Below the pieces are notes generated by a model. It was given only the letters and a program-made list of their open reading frames with translations, did not search any database and had not been told where the DNA came from. Source: Porphyra umbilicalis (Eukaryota; Rhodophyta; Bangiophyceae; Bangiales; Bangiaceae). Taken from it: a DNA stretch of 64,000 nucleotides. The DNA is taken from positions 648,041 to 712,040 of the forward strand of contig KV918765.1 of assembly GCA_002049455.2 (NCBI GenBank), written 5' to 3'. Of this stretch, positions 10,298 through 21,024 are shown in pieces (positions within the stretch are counted from its first letter, which is position 1; every line of letters begins with the position of its first letter). Both the position numbers and the translations under genes were made by a program.

Positions 10298-13200
10298 ATG
10301 GCGGCGCCGTCCGAGTCCGACGGGCTCCGCATTGAGAAGCTAGACAAGGATTACGCCACATGGGCGATTCTGTTCCAAGCATCCTTAGAGGACAAGGAGC
10401 TATGGACCGCGATTGAGGACCCGCAGCCGGACGAGATGACCGACCCCGCTGGCGCGGACACGTGGAAGAAAAAGAACCGACGGGCATTTGGGCGGCTCAA
10501 GTTGAGTGTGGAGCCGCACCACCTGCCGACCATCCAGAACTGTACCACGGCGCGTGCCGCGTGGGACGCGCTGGAGGCGCTCTTGACGGCGCAGACGAAT
10601 TCACGGCGGCTGCAGCTGAGCAAGGAGCTGGCGGCGCTCGCGATCCGTCCCGGGGAGACCCTACTCGCCTACCAAGGCCGCGTAAAGAAGCTGCAAGCCG
10701 AGATGGTGGGGGCGGGGCACCCCATCGACGACAACACCGCCATCCTCCACTTCATGACGGGGCTTGGCGAGGCCTACTTGATGGAGCAGAAGATCCTCAC
10801 TAGCCAGCAGACGGAGCTACGCTGGGAGACGGTGATGCCGATGCTATTCCCCGTGGAGAGCGCCATGGTGGAGAAGGCGGCAGTCCAAGAGCACAAGGAA
10901 GGGCCGGCCGCGGCCGCGTACGCCGCGCTCTTGGCGGCCCTCCCCCATGTCGCCGGTGCTGCGGGCGCCGCGGGTACGAGCGCCACCGCACCGCGCCTGT
11001 CCCGTGCGGAGCGTCGGAAGCGGGTCACCTGCTGGACATGCAACCAACGCGGGCACTACCAGTCCGAGTGCCCCCAGAACCCGGACCGCCCGTCGGGCAG
11101 CGGCTCCGGGCCGTCGGCCGCGTTCATGGCAACGGCCAGGAAGGTGACGTTCAACCCCGCCGCGGAAGGCACCCACGACGAGGCCTCGACCTCCCACCGT
11201 GGCACCGGCGTCGTCAACCCCACGGCGTCAGCGTCGGCAGTGGGTGTACACCCCGGCGACCCGGCACCTACCGAGTGGCTCATCGACTCCGGGGCGTCGC
11301 ACAACATGCGCACCATGCGTTTGGGCCTCCGCGACTACGTCTCGGCGCCGACGGACGTGACCATTGCCAATGGCAACACCGTACATTCGCCGGGGCGGGG
11401 CTCTGTCACGCTGGCCAACTCACTCGGCGGGTTCATCACCCTCGGCAACACGCTGTTCGTCCCCGGCATCACCCCCAACCTGCTCTCCGTGCGCGCCATG
11501 GCAAAGAGGGGCAAGGTGACCTTTGAGGGCGACGACGTGACCGTGGAGCAGAACGGCATGGTCGTCGCGACCGGGCGCGTCAACGGCAATGACCAGTACA
11601 CACTGGACGGCGGCCGCACCGTGGACCTGTCGGGACCTTCGTCGGGTGCGGGCTCGGCAACGGCGGCGGTCGCGTACGGCAAGGGCAAGACCGTCACGAG
11701 CCAGCTGTGGCACCGACGCCTCGGTCACCTTGGCCACGCAAACGTGCGGCAACTCGCCAGGCTCGTCGCCGGAATGGACCTGGCGCTCGCCGACGACACG
11801 GGCACCGATGGCGCACCCTGCGTACCCTGCGTCAAGGCGCGCATCACCCACACGCCGCACGGCACGGGCCGCGCGACCACCCAGGTGCTGGAGAAACTGC
11901 ACGTCGACTTGGCGGGGCCGTTCGATCGGTCTGTCGGGGGTGCCGTACACTTCATGTCGGCCCTCGACGACTGGTCCGAGATGGGCTTCGCCACGCCGCT
12001 CAAGACCAAGGCCGACGCCGGCGCTGCGCTCCGGGACTGGATCACCCACCTGGAACGCCAGACGGGCAAGACAGTCAAGAGTATCCGGTGCGACGGCGCG
12101 GGGGAGCTCATCAAGAGCACCGAGATGATCGCCTACTTCCAGAAGACTGGTATCCGCGTCGAACCAACCGCCCCGTACTCGCCGCAGATGAATGGGAAGG
12201 CCGAACGCCTCAACCGTACCATCCTGGAGCGAGTGCGCGCCGTGCTGTTCGACTCGGGCCTCGACAAAGCGCTGTGGGCGGAAATCCTGATGGCCGTTTA
12301 CTTTCTCCGCAACCGGTCCCCCACAGCGGATGGTGTCTCCACCCCGCTCGAACGCTTTTATGGCCGCCAGCCCGACCTATCCAACCTACGCGCGCTCGGC
12401 AGCGTGGCCTACGCCATGGTGCCCCCGCGTTCCGCCGGCAAGTTGGATCCGAAAGCGCTGCTTGGTCGCGTCGTGGGGTACGGCGCCGGGGGCCATGCTC
12501 TACGTATCCAGTCATCCCTGACCGGCAAGATCCTCACCCGCCGCGACGTCGTCGTCGACGAGACGGAGCCCATCGCATCCGTGCGCCCCAGTGCGCTGCC
12601 CGTCAACCTCTACCTCCCGGACGGCTGGTCAAGCGCCGATTCCTGCCCCGACGGCAGCGACAGTGGCGACGGGGGCGATGTGGCCGCGCTGATCACCGGC
12701 TCATCCGACGGCGTCGACGGGGGAGTCTACACCGGGGGGGCCGACGGTGCCGGGGCAACCAGCGACGGGGGAGCGAACGGGGGCGTTGGCACCAGGGACG
12801 GAGGCGCCAACGTGCGTGTTGGCATCACGCCGACGGGGACACCCGGTTCGTCCGACGGCGACGCCGGGGGCGTTGGCACCGGGGGGGCCGGCGGCGCCGC
12901 GGTAACCAGCGACGGGGGAGCCAATGGGGGTGGTGGCCACACGCCGGCGACCGCCCCCACACGCGGTTCCATGCCAGCCGACGCTGCCGTGCTGCCCGTA
13001 CCGGCCTTGACTACCGTGTCAGCCGCAATCCCGACGCTGGTCGCTTACCCCGCCGCCGACCCGCCCGGGCACGGGTACTCCCTCCGCTCGCGCCCTGGCC
13101 CTTTTCCGCCGGGTCCATCGGCCCAAGTCGCGGCTGCGCCGGCAGCCCCCAAGCCCATGTCAATCGCCGAGGCCGTCGCCCGCCCCGACTGGGACGCCGC

Positions 13201-14767
13201 CCCGCCCAAGACGCGCACTGCGGCTCTGTCTCGCCCAGACGCACACCTGTGGCAGGCGGCGATGGACACAGAGATGGCGGGGCTGCGCAAGGCCAACACG
13301 TGGGAGCTGGTCAGCCTTCCGCCTGGCGCCAAGTTGACGGGGGGTCGTTGGGTCTTTGCATACAAACGGGACGCCAACGGCACCGTCACGCGGTACAAGG
13401 CCCGCTTCGTGGCGCAGGGCTACACGCAGCGGGCAGGCATCGACTACACCGACGTGTGGGCGCCGTGCCCGGCGCGCGCCACGGTGCGCGCCGTATTGGC
13501 CAAGGTCGCGGCCCACGACTTGGAGATGCACGTCGTCGACATCAAGAATGCCTACCTCAACGCGCCCATGGATGTGCCGGTGTACGTCCGGCAGCCTGAG
13601 GGGTATGAGGTCGGCGGGAACGGTGTCGTGGCGCTACTCCGGTACGCCTTGTACGGATGCAAGCAGGCGGGGCGACTGTGGGGGAAACACGCGCACGGGA
13701 CACTGACCGGCCTCGGTGCCGTCCGCTCCCAGGCCGACCCCACACTCTACATTTGGATGCAGACGGCGGGACCCACATTGATCCTCGTGCACGTGGATGA
13801 CATGTCCATCGCGTCGTCATCGCTGGCGGACGTGCAGCACGCCAAGGAGGCCATCCTGTCCACGTACGGGGGGCGCGACCTGGGCGCGGCGACAACCTTC
13901 CTTGGATACAAAATCTACCGCGACCGTGCGGCGGGGACCCTCACGCTGAGCTGCCCCGGCCTGACGACGGCGCTGCTCGAAGAGTTCTCCATGACGGACG
14001 CCAAGCCCACCAAGGTGCCGGTGCCAGTCGGCACCTCCCTCACGCGGACGGGGACGAACTTGCTCCCCGACGGCGGGCGCTACGCGGAGATGGTGGGCAG
14101 CCTCCTCTACTTGTCCACTTCCACCAGGCCGGACATCTCCTTTGCCGCCGGGCTCCTTGCCCGCTTCATGACCCAGCCAGAGGAGGGGCACTGGCACTTG
14201 GCCAAGCACGTGCTTCGGTACCTGGTCGGCACGGCCACCTTTGGCCTGCGGTACGGCACCCAGGAGGGCCTCGCCGGCGCTGTCGACGCGGACCACGGCG
14301 GCTGCCTCATCACACGCCGATCAACTACCGGGTGGGTGTTCACTCTGCACGGGGCGGCCATCTCCTGGGGGAGCAAGCGGCAGCCTACGGTATCATCTTC
14401 GACTGCCGAATCAGAGTACATCGCCGCGGCGGCTGTCACCCGCGAGGCGTTGTGGCTGCGGAAGCTGATGGCCGACCTGGGCGAGCCGACCGACGTGGTG
14501 CACGTGGCCGAGGACAACCAGGCATGCCTCGCGCTGATTGCCAACCCCGAGTCGACCGGTCGGGCCAAACACATCGACATGGCGCACCATCTCGTGCGCG
14601 AGCGGGTGGCGATGGGGGAGGTCGATTTCCATTACACCCCCGGCCGCGAGCTGGTGGCGGACGGGCTCACCAAGCCCCTGCCGGGGCCCACCTTCACCGA
14701 CTTCCGCAAGCGGCTGGGGCTGGTGGGGCAGTTGACGGCGGGCACGGTGCGGCGCAGCGCCGAGTAA
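10298..14767 (+). CDS. gag-pol: Copia gag-pol polyprotein, intact
   Basis: 1489 residues in one frame. Order: gag (about 1-240); CCHC zinc knuckle CWTCNQRGHYQSEC (245-258); aspartic protease with WLIDSGAS (about 327-334); pre-integrase HHCC zinc region from LWHRRLGH (about 470) to CVPC; integrase catalytic core with HVDLAGPF, IRCDGAGE and SPQMNGKAERLN; a Gly/Asp/Ala-rich linker (about 785-890); reverse transcriptase with VVDIKNAYLNAPM and the active-site HVDD (about 1164); RNase H with VDADHGG and TAESEYIA. Integrase before RT defines the Ty1/copia order. No frameshift separates gag and pol, so the Gag:Pol ratio must be set some other way. The start ATG at 10298 follows the leader and is shared with the inverted copy. 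Confidence 0.97.
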   Translation: MAAPSESDGLRIEKLDKDYATWAILFQASLEDKELWTAIEDPQPDEMTDPAGADTWKKKNRRAFGRLKLSVEPHHLPTIQNCTTARAAWDALEALLTAQTNSRRLQLSKELAALAIRPGETLLAYQGRVKKLQAEMVGAGHPIDDNTAILHFMTGLGEAYLMEQKILTSQQTELRWETVMPMLFPVESAMVEKAAVQEHKEGPAAAAYAALLAALPHVAGAAGAAGTSATAPRLSRAERRKRVTCWTCNQRGHYQSECPQNPDRPSGSGSGPSAAFMATARKVTFNPAAEGTHDEASTSHRGTGVVNPTASASAVGVHPGDPAPTEWLIDSGASHNMRTMRLGLRDYVSAPTDVTIANGNTVHSPGRGSVTLANSLGGFITLGNTLFVPGITPNLLSVRAMAKRGKVTFEGDDVTVEQNGMVVATGRVNGNDQYTLDGGRTVDLSGPSSGAGSATAAVAYGKGKTVTSQLWHRRLGHLGHANVRQLARLVAGMDLALADDTGTDGAPCVPCVKARITHTPHGTGRATTQVLEKLHVDLAGPFDRSVGGAVHFMSALDDWSEMGFATPLKTKADAGAALRDWITHLERQTGKTVKSIRCDGAGELIKSTEMIAYFQKTGIRVEPTAPYSPQMNGKAERLNRTILERVRAVLFDSGLDKALWAEILMAVYFLRNRSPTADGVSTPLERFYGRQPDLSNLRALGSVAYAMVPPRSAGKLDPKALLGRVVGYGAGGHALRIQSSLTGKILTRRDVVVDETEPIASVRPSALPVNLYLPDGWSSADSCPDGSDSGDGGDVAALITGSSDGVDGGVYTGGADGAGATSDGGANGGVGTRDGGANVRVGITPTGTPGSSDGDAGGVGTGGAGGAAVTSDGGANGGGGHTPATAPTRGSMPADAAVLPVPALTTVSAAIPTLVAYPAADPPGHGYSLRSRPGPFPPGPSAQVAAAPAAPKPMSIAEAVARPDWDAAPPKTRTAALSRPDAHLWQAAMDTEMAGLRKANTWELVSLPPGAKLTGGRWVFAYKRDANGTVTRYKARFVAQGYTQRAGIDYTDVWAPCPARATVRAVLAKVAAHDLEMHVVDIKNAYLNAPMDVPVYVRQPEGYEVGGNGVVALLRYALYGCKQAGRLWGKHAHGTLTGLGAVRSQADPTLYIWMQTAGPTLILVHVDDMSIASSSLADVQHAKEAILSTYGGRDLGAATTFLGYKIYRDRAAGTLTLSCPGLTTALLEEFSMTDAKPTKVPVPVGTSLTRTGTNLLPDGGRYAEMVGSLLYLSTSTRPDISFAAGLLARFMTQPEEGHWHLAKHVLRYLVGTATFGLRYGTQEGLAGAVDADHGGCLITRRSTTGWVFTLHGAAISWGSKRQPTVSSSTAESEYIAAAAVTREALWLRKLMADLGEPTDVVHVAEDNQACLALIANPESTGRAKHIDMAHHLVRERVAMGEVDFHYTPGRELVADGLTKPLPGPTFTDFRKRLGLVGQLTAGTVRRSAE

Positions 14768-14890
14768 CCGTCGGGCAGCCACGCCGCGGTTGGGGTATGC
14801 GTGCCACCATCTGGCGGCAGCTTGGGGGAGGCCGGGCGTACGGTAACCGCAGCTGTACAGCAGCGGGACGGTTACGGGTTGGACGCGGGT

Positions 14891-14899
14891 GTGGGGGAG
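14891..14899 (+). promoter_or_regulatory. Polypurine tract of the intact copia element
   Basis: GTGGGGGAG just upstream of the right LTR; same position and sequence as before the left LTR. Confidence 0.6.
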
Positions 14900-15165
14900 T
14901 GTTGACGGCGGCCAAACACCCGTGCCCAACGGTCGGCGGATCGGCCACCGTGTCCGAGCCGCAAGTGAGATTGGACGGCCGAGATTGCATCGGGCGAGGG
15001 ATTTGTGAGGGCGCAGGAATTGTGACGTGGGTGTCAGTAGTGGTGTGCGGGATTGGTGATGGGAGATTCCGCTGGGCGCCCCGCGGGGGCGCCCAGCAGC
15101 GATATCGGGTGGCGAGGAGCCGCCCCAGCCACACACCGGTAAATGGACCAACGCGTTTGTCGACA
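14900..15165 (+). repeat. Copia LTR (right, 3')
   Basis: 266 bp, TGTTGAC to GTCGACA, two differences from the left LTR. It contains the same GC-rich stem-loop (15072-15096). Confidence 0.93.
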
Positions 15166-15290
15166 AGCAGGTCCGCCACGCGTCGGCTGCGGCGCGGGCA
15201 GGCGGGCGCTCCCCCCCCCCCCCCCCCCCCCCCCCCCATCGGCGTCGATCGCCCCCCCGCCCCGCCCCCCCCCCCGTCCCCCCCCTCCCC

Positions 15291-16439
15291 TCAGCGCGAC
15301 ACGCCCGCCACCATAGCCGCCACAATGAGCCCCTGCGCGACCGGCGAGCGCAAGTACCCCTCGTGCCCCCCCTCGGGGAGGGCCACAAACGCCACCCCCC
15401 CCCTCCCCCCCCCCCCCGCGTACGCGTCGGCCAAGACGCGCGCCCCCCCCACGCCCAACGCCAGCGGCACGAGCGCATCATCCACGGCGTGCACGACGGT
15501 CATGTTTGGGCGCCCGCCGTCGGCGCGCAGCGCGGCCGGGTAGGTCTCTGCGAGGGGCAGAAAGGGCGACAGCGCCACCACCGCCCGCACCGACGGGAGG
15601 CGCCCGCGCGCGGCGAGGTGCAGCGCCATGGCGCCGCCGAGGCTTTGGCCGACGAGCGCAACGGCGCCCGACGGCGGCACGGCCCGCGCCTCGGCCGCGA
15701 GGAGCGCCTCGACGCGGCGGGTGGAGCGGGCGGCGTCGAGCGTGTCAATGGCCATGGGCGTTGCCTGCGACGCCGCCGCCGCCGCCGCCGCCGCGGCCGA
15801 GGCGAGCACCCCGCCGTCGGTGGCGGCGGCGGCGGCGACGGCGGCGAGTCCCGGCGCGGCCGCCGCGCCGGCGGCCGCGAGGGCGGCGGGCGGGGGGAAC
15901 ACTTCAAACCACTGGTGCATGGCAAAGGGCGGGAGGCTGGGGAGTTGACGCGTCACCGCCGCGGCGGGCACCACCGGCACGACGACGCGGAGGGTGGCCG
16001 CGGCGGCGCCCGCGCCCGCGAGCAGCGGCCCGAGGATGCCGGCGACGACGGTCACGGGCGACCGCAGGCGGCCGAGGAGAAAGACGACCGACGCGACGGC
16101 GGGGCGGGGGGGGACGAACACCACCGCGCCGGCGGGGACGCGGCGGGGGGGGGGGCGCCCCTCCCCGCCCGTCCCGCAATCGAGGGTGTGGGCGGTGCCG
16201 GGGAGGACCGCCCCACACGCCAACTCGATGGGCGGGAAGGGCGTGTCGGGGGGGGTGCCGACGAGCGCAACGAGGGCGCTCATTGACGGGATGCCGCCGG
16301 CTCCCGCCGGGTAGTCGTCGGTGCGCGGCGCAGACGACGGTGGCGCGGCGGTGTCGGTGGCCACGGCGGGGGAGCGCCGAAGCAGGCCCCCGGCGGCGCC
16401 GGCGGCGGTGGCCGCCAGCAGCAGACTCCGCCGGCGCAT
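15291..16439 (-). CDS. Alpha/beta hydrolase, acyl-protein thioesterase / carboxylesterase-like
   Basis: 382 residues from the ATG at 16439. An in-frame extension upstream is Pro-rich and unlikely. The N-terminus MRRRSLLLAATAAGAAGGLL has paired Arg and a hydrophobic core like a secretory or lumen-targeting signal. The catalytic triad is visible: nucleophile Ser266 in GQSLGG, Asp320 or 321 in HAVDDALVPL, His359 in EGGHEGY. QWFEV (about 177) resembles the WFD motif of phospholipase/carboxylesterase (acyl-protein thioesterase) proteins. A long Ala-rich insert (about 185-225) separates strands of the fold. It probably hydrolyses a thioester or ester; the substrate is unknown. Alternative: a dienelactone-hydrolase-like enzyme. 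Confidence 0.82.
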   Translation of the reverse strand: MRRRSLLLAATAAGAAGGLLRRSPAVATDTAAPPSSAPRTDDYPAGAGGIPSMSALVALVGTPPDTPFPPIELACGAVLPGTAHTLDCGTGGEGRPPPRRVPAGAVVFVPPRPAVASVVFLLGRLRSPVTVVAGILGPLLAGAGAAAATLRVVVPVVPAAAVTRQLPSLPPFAMHQWFEVFPPPAALAAAGAAAAPGLAAVAAAAATDGGVLASAAAAAAAAASQATPMAIDTLDAARSTRRVEALLAAEARAVPPSGAVALVGQSLGGAMALHLAARGRLPSVRAVVALSPFLPLAETYPAALRADGGRPNMTVVHAVDDALVPLALGVGGARVLADAYAGGGGRGGVAFVALPEGGHEGYLRSPVAQGLIVAAMVAGVSR

Positions 16440-17895
16440 GGTGGAGGCGTGGCCGACGGGGCGGCCGACGGGGGGCGACGGGGGGGTGGCGCGACACCAC
16501 GGGGGGGGTGGGGGGCGACACGCACCCACGTGGGCGGAGGGGACGGCGCGGAGGGGTGTTGGGCGCTGCGGCGGCGGCGGCGGCGGCGGCGGCGCCGGTT
16601 GCGTGCGGTGCCGTGCGGCGGTGCCTCGGTGGCGCTACAGCGCCGACGGCGGTGCGTCGGTGGCGCCACGGCGCGGCGGCAGCGGCCCCCGCCGCGGCGG
16701 TGGCGGGTCGTGCCGCCCGCACCCACCACGTCGGGCAGAGGTGACGGCGGCGGGACTGGCGCGTCGGGGTGCCGCCGCCGCCGCCCCCCGCGCGCCGACC
16801 GGCGGCGGTGCGCCGCACTGCGGGCCGCTCGTGGCGGCGCCGGGGGCGACCGCCCGGGCGGCGCGCGGCGGGGGCGCCGCCGCCGCCGCCGCGCGGGTCG
16901 GCCCCGCCCGCCGCCGCGGCGGGTGCGCGCGGCGGCGCCGCCGCCGGGGGTGGCCGCCTCGCGCCCGTGTTGCGTCGCGCGCGCGCGTGCGCGCGCGTGC
17001 GCGCACCCCCCAGCGCCGCCGCTGCGGGGGCGACCGATACCCCCGCGTCGGCGGCCGCGCGCATTCCCCCCCCCCCGCCCCCCCCCCTGCCCACCGCCTC
17101 CCGGTGACGGGGGAGCGGCCGGCCGCGGCGGCCGCGCCGCGGTGGCGGTGCTGCTGCGGGTGGACGCGCCGCGGGCGGTGGCTCCTTCCCCGCGCCGCAG
17201 TTTGGGAGGGGGGGGGGGGGAGGGCGTGAGTGACGCCCGTTTGACGCTCCGCGTGCCCGTGGCACCGCGGCTGGGCGGGTGCGTCGCCGGGGCGACATGG
17301 GTGCCACGCGGGAGCCAATCGCTGCGTGGGGGGGGGCTTGCAGGGGGGGGGGGGGGGGGGGGGTGGTGGGGGCGGGGGGGCGGCGGTGCGGCACTCCGCC
17401 GTCCCCCGCGCCGACGAGGGAAGGAGAGGAACGCCGCTCGGCGGTGCGGGCGGCGGGTCGAGACGTGCCGCCCCGCGCCGCGCTGCCCGCCAAGGAGCTG
17501 CCGCCTGCGCGCCGCCCGCCGCCCGCCATGGCTTGGGTGCACCGTCTGTCGGCCGCCGCTGCCGCTGCCGCCGCCGCCGTCGCCGTTGCCACCGCTGCCG
17601 TCGCTGCGGTCGGCACAGTGGCGGCCGCCGCCGCCGCCCATGCCGTCGACGGGTGACCCCGTGTTCGTGGCGACCTCGCCGCTGGCGGGTGCCGACGTCG
17701 ACGCGCTGCCGACGACGGTTGCCTGGCGGGCGGGTGGGGGCCGTGTCGCCCCCGTTTTGGGTGGCGCCCGGCGCCCGCGTCAAGGACCCAGAGGAGGTGC
17801 TGCACGCTCCGACAGACCGCGCCAAAACTTAGTATAGGCCGTGACCCCGGCGACGCGGCCAAGGCCGAGGTGCTCGAGCCGGCGCGGTACGCGCC
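16440..17895. other. GC-rich low-complexity DNA with long G-runs
   Basis: Very GC-rich stretch with G-runs near 17207-17220, 17329-17337 and 17346-17365, and an alternating CG/GC tract near 16978-17004. Long Arg/Gly/Pro frames are open on both strands and show no protein-like motif. Confidence 0.5.
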
Positions 17896-18939
17896 GTGGA
17901 CGGCGTGTACGCGCGTCGCCACGCCCGACGCGACCGAGACGCGGCTGACGGTGCGGGGGCGGTGCGATGGTCGCGTCGCCGGGAGCCTCCCGGACGACCT
18001 CGCGCCAGGGCCTACGTGCGGCGGTTTGTGACGGCGGCGGCCACTGCGCAGACGGGGGCCCTGTTGGCCGCCGTCCACTCCGCGTTGTCCGCCACCCTCC
18101 GGGCGACACCGCGAATCGACGCCCCGTCTCCAGCCGCGGCGCTCGTCAAAGTCGCCACCACCGCGTCTCACCATGGCGGCGAGGGGCCGGCAGCCGTCGA
18201 CGCGTACGCCAACGCGGTCGTTTGTCGCGGCGGTGACGCCGACGCGGCCGTCTTTGCCTGGTCGCCTGCGTGCCCGACGCCGCCCCCGCCGTCGCCGCCG
18301 CTCGGATCACGCTCCGCGCGGCGGCGGCGCCGTAGCCGGCGCGGCCGCCGGGCGCGCCCCCCGCGCCGGCGGCGGTGGCGTTGGGGGGCGTCGGCATGGT
18401 CAACGGCCACGCGTTTTGGGCACGCGGTCGACCCGGGGGGGGTCGCCCACGGCGCCGCGGGCGCGCCGAGCCCGTGGCTGTCGCCGTCTGCGGCGGTGGC
18501 GGCGGCCGACCGCGCCGCGCGCGTCGCCGCCGAGTACGACGCCGACCCGACTCCCGAGGCGGGCGTGCCGCCGCCGGCCGCACCCGCCATGAACACGGTG
18601 CCGACGCGGTCGGCTTGCGCGCCGCGCACGACGCGCTGCGGGCGCGCGCTGGGCGGCGCCGCCGCGCACCGGGTGGTTCGGGCGGCCAACCCCGCCGTCG
18701 CCGCCGTGTTGGATGGCGGTCGGCTCCCCATGGTGACCGCCCGCGCAGCCGTGGGGTGGGCACCCCGTCGGGCGCGCAGCGGCGGCGGCGGTTTGGCGAC
18801 CGCCGGCGACGCCGTCGGGCGGCTGCGGGTGTTTGGGCCGCTTGGCCCGTCGCCGGCGTTGGCGGCCGCGTTGGCCTGCCCGGTGGGCAGCGCACGTTCC
18901 GCCCACGGGGGGGGGCGCCACACGCTGTACGGCGCGTGA
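17896..18939 (+). pseudogene. Possible hypothetical protein, frame-disrupted
   Basis: Not recognised. The first part (about 18015-18260) reads as a balanced Ala-rich sequence (e.g. TGALLAAVHSALSATL, AAVDAYANAVVCRGG). Past about 18260 the same frame turns Arg/Pro-rich. The continuation seems to move to another + frame (VACVPDAAPAVAAARITLRA, later ALGGVGMVNGHAFWARG) and back (AAVAAADRAARVAAEYDADP). This suggests one gene with two or more indels, or several unmapped introns. No catalytic motif is visible. Confidence 0.28.
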
Positions 18940-19443
18940 GGGGGGCGGCGGTCAACGCCCACGACGATAAAAAAAAAAGACACAAAACACAAGAAGGCAG
19001 ACGGCCGCTGGCCACCCCCGACCTTTTGCCCCCGCAGCGCCAGCGGCGGGCCGGGCGGCCCGCCGCCCGGTACGACGAGGCGGCAGGGTTGTAAGATTTC
19101 GACGAAATCATCATTGATGGTTTCTTTTCTCCATAATTATTAATAATTATCGTCCATGGTTACGGAAACCATCAGCCCGACTTCTTCGGAAAGTACTTGA
19201 TGGACGACCTGAATCATGTCTCGTCTAACAGCCTGTTAGTTCTCCTTCAGTATGTCTCTCGCGCCCCTCCACACGATGCCTATGGGGGTGGGCCGCCGCC
19301 TCCACCGCGCGGCACGTGCTCGCCGTCATTTGAGGAGACGGGGGGGACAGCTCGCGCGGCGGCCGCCGCCGACTTTGGGACGGGGGGGGTCGGAGGGGGG
19401 GGTGGTTGTGGGCCGACCGCGATCGCCACACGGACACACTTAC

Positions 19444-19794
19444 CAGGGTTGGGGTGTGTGAGGCGTTACCCTCGGAAAAGCTGGGGGGAGGAGAAATGGC
19501 GACCAGCTTGCGAAGAGATGGCATGCATGTGAGCGGGAACGCGGCGGCGACGACCACCAAACCGACACACACCATCACGACGGCGATAGCGGCGGCCGCC
19601 GCCACGCGGCGTGCGGCCGGGCAGGAGCGTAGCATGGCATATATCAGTACTCCTCCCACCTGCACGGCGGCGGTCGGGTGCGCACATGCTGGTGGTGCAG
19701 TAGGGGCATTGAGCAGGCGAGCTCCGGAAACGAAGACCGACAGAGGCGGTGTCAGCGAGTCCAGGATCCGCTTGCTCCACTTGCGGCATGACAT
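19444..19794 (-). CDS. Hypothetical single-pass membrane protein exon
   Basis: Starts MSCRKWSKRILDSLTPPL and contains a clear hydrophobic helix, VAAAAAIAVVMVCVGLVVVA (about residues 62-81), flanked by Arg/Cys and by LRKLVA. A strong splice donor GTAAGT on the - strand lies at 19443-19438, so the exon would end at 19444. The next exon was not found with confidence. No known family. Confidence 0.35.
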
Positions 19795-19913
19795 GTATGT
19801 TCTTCAAATTAAATGCGAACACGTGGCCCACCGACGATCATTATCAGCGCGTGCTGGCATGATTTCGATGATTTCGCGATTACTATGACGATCATTATCG
19901 CGTGATAATTATC

Positions 19914-20810
19914 GACCCACATCCCTGCGAGGCGGTCCCCTAAGCAGAGTTGTCAGCGTTTGGTTTGGTTTGCCAAAAATGAACGGAATTCAACCTGATT
20001 CACTTGAACGCTTGAGCGTTCAAGTTGAACGCAACATGTCAAAGGGCGTACTTGTTCCGCGTAATACTTAGTGTGCCACGTGTAATGTAGTTGAGATTGT
20101 GCCTGGGGAAGTCGGGTTATCTGACTCGAGCTCCATCGAGCTTGAGTCGCCAAGCCGATGTAGCGTGTGCATGGCAGGCCTGCTTCAGTCCCGGCGACAG
20201 AGCCCTGCTTGCCTGCTCCACCACCGCGACACAATTCAAACGAATGGTACGAGCCGACGCCAGGGCGACGACGTTGACAACCGCCTGGGCCTCCGCGCAG
20301 TAAAGGAGACGGGGGGACCAAACAGAAAGGACCAAACACCGATACGTGTAGACGGGGCGTTGAGGGCGAATGGATGCCCCTTTGTCCGAGAAGCAGCTTG
20401 CTGCACTCCACGCAATCCTGGGTGCAACCACGACCCATCCATCCTCCAGCCAAAAAGGCTATGATTCACGCACACGTTGACAGCAGATGAATCGATCTAC
20501 GTACTCAGCGCGTAGGGTGCTACACAGCCGACTGGCAACAGTTGACATGAAGGAGGGTCTGGGAGCAGAAGTATCAGCGCGACTGACCTGCAGGGGGTAT
20601 GGCAAAGAGGCAGTCAGAGCGGCCGCACAGCCCTAACCACCTGGCTGATCAATTTGAAGTGGTCAACGAAAGCTCCTGTCTGCCCGGGCAATTAATCATA
20701 AATACAGCCAAGTCGTTTGTCGTTTGGTTTGGTTCGTTTCTTGAAATCAACATGATTCATCGAACCAACTGTAGATTCAACATGAACTTACAACCCTGCC
20801 CCTAAGACTC
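19914..20810. other. Intergenic, lower-GC DNA
   Basis: No convincing gene. It holds TTTGGTTTGG-type stretches near 19960 and 20728 with similar neighbouring sequence, and the small hairpin noted separately. Confidence 0.4.
20002..20025. repeat. 11-bp perfect hairpin
   Basis: Arms ACTTGAACGCT and AGCGTTCAAGT with a 2-nt loop. Function unknown; could be an operator-like palindrome or part of an old element. Confidence 0.6.
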
Positions 20811-21024
20811 GTACCGCAATCGCAAGTCGGGCCCAATCGCAGTCGCTGGGCCCCGATTGCATGGTCTCAGGCCCACTCTACACGGCGGGAGCACGTGCAC
20901 GTGTTTGTGCCCAAATCACAACGTAAGTCCTGCGCACACACGTGATTTGACATCGGCCGTCATGGCGGCACTCGAGAAATATTGAACACGACCAGCTGGA
21001 AATTCAAGGCACGTGCGTGCAATA

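Larger units (their letters stand above)
9887..15165 (+). mobile_element. Full-length Ty1/copia LTR retrotransposon
   Basis: LTR (9887-10152), half-tRNA primer site, 130-nt leader, a single gag-pol ORF, polypurine tract and LTR (14900-15165), total 5279 bp. The LTRs differ at 2 of 266 positions and the ORF is intact, so it is young and may be active. The base after the right LTR begins AGCAG. The matching left target-site copy cannot be seen because the left LTR is joined to another copia fragment. The element ends about 125 bp beyond the stop of the hydrolase gene. Confidence 0.95.

Noticed and set aside
10298-14767. Bacterial operon or prophage reading of the large ORF
   Set aside because: Domain order gag-protease-integrase-RT-RNase H with LTRs is a Ty1/copia retrotransposon.
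15904-18174. Very long - strand frame (756 codons) and similar long frames at 3.8-5.7, 16.4-17.8 and 62.3-63.9 kb
   Set aside because: Arg/Pro/Ala/Gly-only composition with many overlapping open frames; explained by few stops in extreme-GC DNA.
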